The position numbers were made by a program, and so were the translations under genes. A stretch of DNA of 64,000 nucleotides, from contig NZ_SDWT01000001.1 of NCBI RefSeq assembly GCF_004137255.1, positions 2,666,001 to 2,730,000 on the forward strand, written 5' to 3'. The notes beneath the pieces are model-generated. The model saw only the letters and a list, made by a program, of their open reading frames with translations. It made no database searches and had not been told where the DNA came from. Positions 60,146 through 64,000 of this stretch are shown in pieces (positions within the stretch are counted from its first letter, which is position 1; each line of letters opens with the position of its first letter). This stretch comes from Nocardioides oleivorans. Lineage in GTDB: Bacteria; Actinomycetota; Actinomycetes; Propionibacteriales; Nocardioidaceae.

Positions 60146-61006
60146 TCAGGCGAGCGCGGCGCGCACGGCGTCGGTGAGCGAGGTCGTCGGGCGTCCGGTC
60201 AGGCGCGACAGGTCGCCGGAGTCGGTGTGCAGCTCGCCGCGGGCCAGGCCCAGGTCGGAGTCGGCCAGGATGGCGGCGTACGGCTCCGGAAGGCCGGCGC
60301 CGACGAGGACGGCCGTGTAGTCCGCGGCGGGCAGGTCGCGGTAGACGACCTCGGTGCCGGACTCGGCGGCCAGCGCGGCGGCGTACTCCTCGAGGGTGAA
60401 GGCGACGTCGCCGCCGAGCTCGTGGACGCGGCCCGCCTGGTCGTCGGCCACCAGCGCCGCGGCGGCCGCCGCGGCGTAGTCGGCGCGCGACGCGGCGCTG
60501 ACGCGGCCCTCGCCGGCTGCGCCCAGGACGGCACCGTGCTCGAGGGCGGTCGCGACCTGGCCGGTGTAGTTCTCGAGGTACCACGAGTTGCGCAGCAGCA
60601 CGACGGGCAGGCCGGACGCGGCCAGCACCTCCTCGGTCGCCCGGTGCTCGTCGGCGAGGGCGAGCGTGGAGGTGTCGGCGCGGGTGATGCTCGTGTAGGC
60701 GAGCAGCTCGACGCCCGCCTTCGCGGCCGCCTCGATGACGTGGGTGTGCTGCGCGACCCGCTCGCCGACGGCACTGGAGGAGACGAGCAGGACGCGGTCG
60801 ACGCCCTTCAGCGCCTGCTCCAGCGAGGCGGGGTCGGTGTAGTCGGCCGTGCGCGTCTCCACACCGAGGGCGGCCAGGTCGGAGATCGCGTCGGTGTCGC
60901 GGGCCGTGGCGACGACGTCCGAGGCGGCGACGCCTCGCTCGAGGAGGGCGTGGACGGCCAGCCGGCCGAGGTGTCCGCTGGCGCCGGTGACGAGGTAGGT
61001 GGTCAT
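60146..61006 (-). CDS. NmrA-like NAD(P)H-binding protein, QorB-like
   Basis: Protein of 286 residues. The Rossmann motif is YLVTGASGHLGRLAVHALLE; the family marks are VVATARDTDAISDLAALGVE, RVLLVSSSAVGERVAQHTHV, and VVLLRNSWYLENYTG. It resembles E. coli QorB (YtfG), an NADPH:quinone reductase of the atypical SDR group. The divergent HxlR gene resembles QorR (YtfH), making the standard QorB/QorR pair. It probably lowers quinone or electrophile stress. The start ATG 61006 has GGGATCC upstream as a weak ribosome site. Confidence 0.9.
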   Translation of the reverse strand: MTTYLVTGASGHLGRLAVHALLERGVAASDVVATARDTDAISDLAALGVETRTADYTDPASLEQALKGVDRVLLVSSSAVGERVAQHTHVIEAAAKAGVELLAYTSITRADTSTLALADEHRATEEVLAASGLPVVLLRNSWYLENYTGQVATALEHGAVLGAAGEGRVSAASRADYAAAAAAALVADDQAGRVHELGGDVAFTLEEYAAALAAESGTEVVYRDLPAADYTAVLVGAGLPEPYAAILADSDLGLARGELHTDSGDLSRLTGRPTTSLTDAVRAALA

Positions 61007-61085
61007 GGTGGATCCCGTTCGTGAGTGGTGGTCGTGCCTGTCGACCGGGCCAACGAACGGTCCTGCCCGATACTTCCCACGAGTT

Positions 61086-61110
61086 AGTACCCACTTTCAA
61101 GTAAGGTACT
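61086..61110. promoter_or_regulatory. HxlR/QorR-type operator with nested palindrome
   Basis: AGTACC (61086-61091) and GGTACT (61105-61110) are perfect inverted repeats. Inside them ACTT-TC-AAGT (61093-61102) is a second one with nearly the same centre. The -10 like TAAGGT (61102-61107) lies within the site, 6 bases before the regulator ATG, so binding should block it. Confidence 0.72.
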
Positions 61111-61113
61111 GGC

Positions 61114-61476
61114 ATGCAGGTAAGCAACGAGCTCCGCGACTACTTCCCCGACGGCGTCTTCTCCCAGCACTGCCCGAGCCGGGTGCTGCTCGACCACGTG
61201 ATGAGCAAGTGGGGCGTGCTCGTGCTCCTCGCGCTGTCCGAGGGAGAGCCGCTGCGGTGGAGCGAGCTGCGGCGCCGGGCCGAGGGCGTGAGCGAGAAGA
61301 TGCTCGCCCAGACGCTGCGCACCCTCGCCTCCGACGACCTCGTCGAGCGCCACGCCAAGCCGGTGGTCCCGCCCCACGTGGAGTACTCCCTGACCCCGGC
61401 CGGCCAGGAGCTCGCCGCCCACCTCGTGCCGCTGATGCGCTGGGTCGCGGGCCACGCGGGCGAGCAGCGAGTGTGA
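61114..61476 (+). CDS. HxlR-family regulator, QorR-like
   Basis: Protein of 120 residues. The core is CPSRVLLDHVMSKWGVLVLL, WSELRRRAEGVSEKMLAQTL and LVERHAKPVVPPHVEYSLTP. The cysteine in QHCPSR is near the N-terminus, where redox-sensing HxlR proteins such as QorR, HypR and YodB carry their reactive cysteine. It is the divergent partner of the QorB-like gene, and a nested palindrome lies in the promoter. Sensing of quinones or electrophiles is inferred. Confidence 0.93.
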   Translation: MQVSNELRDYFPDGVFSQHCPSRVLLDHVMSKWGVLVLLALSEGEPLRWSELRRRAEGVSEKMLAQTLRTLASDDLVERHAKPVVPPHVEYSLTPAGQELAAHLVPLMRWVAGHAGEQRV

Positions 61477-61535
61477 CCGGACCGACGCTGCTGTCGGGGT
61501 GACCGCTGGCTGCCCGACCGCCTAGCCTGCTGCCT

Positions 61536-62360
61536 GTGCCGACCCCCTCGCCCGCGCAGACCGCCGACGCACCCATCGGCATCTTCGACTCCGGGTTCGG
61601 CGGGCTCACGGTCGCCCGCTCGGTGATCGACCAGCTGCCGCACGAGTCGGTGCTCTACCTCGGCGACACCGCCCGCCAGCCCTACGGCCAGAAGGCGATC
61701 GGCGAGGTGCGCGAGTACGCCCTGGAGTGCCTCGACCACCTCTACGACCAGGGGGTCAAGGCACTCGTCATCGCCTGCAACTCCGCCAGCGCGGCGATGC
61801 TCCGCGACGCACGCGAGCGCTACGACGTGCCCGTCGTCGAGGTGATCCTCCCGGCCGCCCGTCGCGCCGCGGCCGCCACGCGCAACAGCAGGGTGGGCGT
61901 GATCTGCACGCGCGCGACCGCGAGCTCGATGGCGTACGACGACGCCTTCGCCGCCGCGCCGCACCTCGACCTGCACATCCGGGCGTGCCCCGGCTTCGTC
62001 GACTTCGTCGAGCAGGGCGTCACGGGGGGCGACGAGCTGATGGCCGCCGCCCACGACTACCTCGACCCGCTGGTCGAGGCCGGCGTCGACACCCTCATCC
62101 TCGGCTGCACCCACTACCCGCTCCTCACGGGCGTCATCTCCTACGTGATGGGCGAGCAGGTGACCCTGGTCAGCTCGGCCGAGGAGTGCGCCAAGGACGT
62201 CTACAAGATGCTGGCGAGCACCGGGCTGATGCGCGCCGACGGCGAGCCCGACTACACGTTCTCCACCACCGGCAGCCCCGAGGACTTCGCGACCATCGGG
62301 CGCCGCTTCCTCGGCTCGGAGCTGCTCGGTGCGTCCCAGTTCGCAGGAGGTCTCGCGTGA
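61536..62360 (+). CDS. murI: Glutamate racemase
   Basis: MurI makes D-glutamate for peptidoglycan. The protein has 274 residues. The active site is D18 (FDSGFGGLT), C81 ([10 protein letters not shown]) and C191 (LGCTHYPLL), with the [12 protein letters not shown] region. GTG 61536 lies 7 bases after TAGCCT (61523-61528), so the mRNA is likely leaderless. It overlaps the next gene by 4 bases (GTGA). In mycobacteria murI (Rv1338) directly precedes the same metallo-hydrolase (Rv1339), as here. The cysM gene lies 10 kb upstream rather than adjacent. Confidence 0.97.
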   Translation: MPTPSPAQTADAPIGIFDSGFGGLTVARSVIDQLPHESVLYLGDTARQPYGQKAIGEVREYALECLDHLYDQGVKALVIACNSASAAMLRDARERYDVPVVEVILPAARRAAAATRNSRVGVICTRATASSMAYDDAFAAAPHLDLHIRACPGFVDFVEQGVTGGDELMAAAHDYLDPLVEAGVDTLILGCTHYPLLTGVISYVMGEQVTLVSSAEECAKDVYKMLASTGLMRADGEPDYTFSTTGSPEDFATIGRRFLGSELLGASQFAGGLA

Positions 62361-63127
62361 AGCTCACGATCGTCGGCTGCTCGGGCTCCTACCCCGGCCC
62401 GGACTCGGCCGCGAGCTGCTACCTCCTCGAGCAGGAGCACACCTCGGAGACGGGCGAGACCCGCACGTGGCGGGTCCTGCTCGACCTCGGCAACGGTGCG
62501 CTCGGCCAGCTCCACCGCTACGTCGACCCGCTCACGATCGACGCGGTCCTCCTGAGCCACCTGCACGCCGACCACTGCCTCGACCTCTGCGGCTACTACG
62601 TGATGCGCAAGTACCACCCCACCGGCCCGCAGCCGCAGATCCCGGTCTGGGGTCCGGCCGGCACCGCCGAGCGGATGGCGCACGCCTACGACCTGCCGCT
62701 CGACCCCGGCATGACCGAGGAGTTCGCCTTCCGGGAGTACGACGGCGTGGTGGAGGTCGGCCCCTTCCGCATCGAGCCGCGCGAGGTGGTGCACCCCGTC
62801 GCCGCCTTCTCGCTGAGGGTCACCGCGGGCGGTCGCACGCTCGTCTACTCGGGCGACACCGGGCCCTGCCAGGCCCTCGACGAGCACGCGGTCGATGCCG
62901 ACCTGCTGCTGGCCGAGGCATCCTTCCGCGACGCCGACGACAACCCGCCGGAGCTGCACATGACCGGCTCCGACTGCGGACGTACGGCGTCGCGGGCCGG
63001 CGTGGGCCGGCTGGTGCTCACCCACGTCCCGCCGTGGCACGACGGGACCGACGCCGAGACCGAGGCCCGCACCGAGTGGGACGGACCCCTGGACCTCGCG
63101 CGCGCCGGGGCGACGTACGAGCTCTGA
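62357..63127 (+). CDS. Metallo-beta-lactamase-fold hydrolase (Rv1339-like)
   Basis: Protein of 256 residues, read from GTG 62357 with GGAGG 6 bases upstream. The metal motif is H68-x-H70-x-D72-H73 ([11 protein letters not shown]), with [12 protein letters not shown] (third histidine), GDTGPC (bridging aspartate) and [10 protein letters not shown] (last histidine). The mycobacterial relative Rv1339 has been reported to act as an atypical cyclic-AMP phosphodiesterase, so the same activity is a reasonable guess. It is translationally coupled to murI. Confidence 0.92.
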   Translation: MKLTIVGCSGSYPGPDSAASCYLLEQEHTSETGETRTWRVLLDLGNGALGQLHRYVDPLTIDAVLLSHLHADHCLDLCGYYVMRKYHPTGPQPQIPVWGPAGTAERMAHAYDLPLDPGMTEEFAFREYDGVVEVGPFRIEPREVVHPVAAFSLRVTAGGRTLVYSGDTGPCQALDEHAVDADLLLAEASFRDADDNPPELHMTGSDCGRTASRAGVGRLVLTHVPPWHDGTDAETEARTEWDGPLDLARAGATYEL

Positions 63128-63139
63128 CCCCGTCGGGTC

Positions 63140-63790
63140 CTAGACGAGCCCGGCGTCGTGCACGACCATCGCCACCTGCACCCGGTTGGTGCTGTCGAGC
63201 TTGGTCAGCAGGCGCGACACGTGCGACTTGACGGTGGGCACCGACAGGTAGAGCTCGCTCGCGATCTCGGAATTGCTGAGACCACGCCCCACGCACACCG
63301 CCACCTCGAGCTCGCGCTCGGTGAGCACGGTCAGCCGGTCGGCAGCCGTGGAGACCCGGTCGGTCGAGGTGGTGCTGCGCAGTCGCGACACCAGGCTGCG
63401 GGTGGCCGACGGCGACAGCATCGCGTCACCCGCGGCGACCGTGCGGATCGCGCTGACGATGTCGCCGGGCGGGGTGTCCTTGAGCAGGAACCCGTCGGCG
63501 CCGGAGGCGATCGCCCGGAGAACGTGGTCGTCGGCGTCGAAGGTGGTCAGCACGACGACGTGCGGCGGCTCGGGGCGCTGGTGGAGGACCTGCGTGGCCT
63601 CGAGGCCGTCCATCACCGGCATCCGGATGTCCATCAGGACGACGTCGGGCGTGAGCTCGGCGACGAGGGCGAGGCCCTCCTCGCCGTTGGCGGCCTCACC
63701 GACCACCTCGATGTCGCGCTGGCCGCCGAGCATGAGGGACAGCGCCGACCGGACCAGCGGGTCGTCGTCGACGAGCAGGACGCGGATCAC
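63140..63790 (-). CDS. NarL/LuxR-type response regulator
   Basis: Protein of 216 residues from GTG 63790, overlapping the histidine kinase stop by 4 bases (GTGA). The receiver has D8-D9 (LLVDDDPLV), the phosphorylation site D54 (VVLMDIRMPVMDG), and K near LLKDTPPGDI. The C-terminal LuxR helix-turn-helix is LTERELEVAVCVGRGLSNSE and YLSVPTVKSHVSRLLTKLDS. It is the output half of the two-component pair with the upstream kinase, probably made from one mRNA. The regulon is unknown. Confidence 0.95.
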   Translation of the reverse strand: MIRVLLVDDDPLVRSALSLMLGGQRDIEVVGEAANGEEGLALVAELTPDVVLMDIRMPVMDGLEATQVLHQRPEPPHVVVLTTFDADDHVLRAIASGADGFLLKDTPPGDIVSAIRTVAAGDAMLSPSATRSLVSRLRSTTSTDRVSTAADRLTVLTERELEVAVCVGRGLSNSEIASELYLSVPTVKSHVSRLLTKLDSTNRVQVAMVVHDAGLV

Positions 63791-63999
63791 GCCGACCACG
63801 GTAGCCACGCCTCCAGCACGAAGGAGTCGTCCTCGGTGCGCTGGTCGAGCCGGCCGCCGCGCAGACCGGTCCGCTCGCGCAGCCCGATCAGCCCGAGTCC
63901 GGCGCCGACGGCGGCGGTGCCGCGCGCGGTGAGGGGGTTGGAGAGCCGGACGGTGATGCCGGCTCGCTGGTCTCCGCTGCTGGTGATCGCGAGTCGCGA
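63787..63999 (-). CDS. Sensor histidine kinase, C-terminal end (truncated by window edge)
   Basis: Only about 70 codons are inside the window. The visible ATPase end includes ITVRLSNPLTARGTAAVGAG, the G-box GAGLGLIGLRERTGLRGG and the final EAWLPWSA. These fit the HATPase_c domain of NarX/DesK-type kinases that pair with NarL regulators. The stop TGA overlaps the regulator start by 4 bases. The N-terminus, sensor and phosphorylated histidine lie outside the window. Confidence 0.88.
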   Translation of the reverse strand, partial: SRLAITSSGDQRAGITVRLSNPLTARGTAAVGAGLGLIGLRERTGLRGGRLDQRTEDDSFVLEAWLPWSA

Positions 64000-64000
64000 C

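Overview
The window is high-GC DNA with the gene content of an aerobic, Gram-positive actinobacterium, most likely Nocardioides or a close relative (family Nocardioidaceae). The reasons are the GC-rich codon usage, many GTG starts, short 4-base overlaps between genes, Tat-like leaders ending in 'APAFAA', DUF222/HNH endonuclease genes with their dispersed repeats, and a gene order shared with mycobacteria around pncB-clpS-mec-cysO-cysM-murI. The assignment is inference from gene content. The density is about one gene per 0.9 kb. No tRNA, rRNA, CRISPR array, prophage, plasmid gene or complete insertion sequence was seen.

1-10 kb is largely core. It holds surface-protein genes, prfB, an L7/L12-like small protein, an ECF sigma factor with a membrane partner, ftsE-ftsX with a coiled-coil M23 hydrolase, smpB, an amidohydrolase and a VanZ-like protein. 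10-17.5 kb is one co-directional catabolic operon for amino-sugar oligosaccharides: ROK repressor, ABC importer without its own ATPase, GH3 beta-N-acetylglucosaminidase, ROK kinase and NagB. A CNNM-type membrane protein and the tmRNA gene (ssrA, with a strong terminator) follow at 17.5-19.3 kb.

19.4-34.4 kb is mixed. It contains a zinc alcohol dehydrogenase, a cobalamin-binding protein, an Imm-5-like protein, a short UvrA paralogue with a HIT protein, a PAP2 phosphatase, a FabG-like reductase, and an NlpC/P60 hydrolase behind a probable cyclic-di-AMP riboswitch. A DUF3048 lipoprotein, a TetR regulator, YqgE, a DUF3039-helicase pair and several regulators come next. 34.5-43.5 kb holds HppD with its Lrp regulator, an ASCH/HhH protein, a MarR-MFS efflux pair, a LysG/LysE-like exporter pair and an amino-acid ABC transporter.

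44-63 kb follows the mycobacterial order of NAD salvage (pncA, pncB), ClpS, DUF2017, then the CysO-dependent cysteine pathway (mec, cysO, cysM), then murI and the Rv1339-type metallo-hydrolase. About 10 kb of accessory DNA separates cysM from murI: a DUF222/HNH gene with repeats, a 1102-residue HEAT-like protein, a DUF3152 metzincin-like protein, a CotH-like protein, a secreted phosphatase and a QorB/QorR pair. A LuxR-type response regulator and the end of its histidine kinase close the window.

Many genes have a TANNNT hexamer 6-8 bases before the start codon and no Shine-Dalgarno sequence, so leaderless transcription appears to be common. Several regulator genes have clear inverted repeats in their divergent promoters. 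I did not find a wholly new multi-gene system. The most unusual items are the Nudix-DUF429 fusion, the ASCH-HhH protein, the HEAT-like giant in the accessory insert, overlapping face-to-face promoters, and the lone UvrA/Imm-5/HIT cluster.
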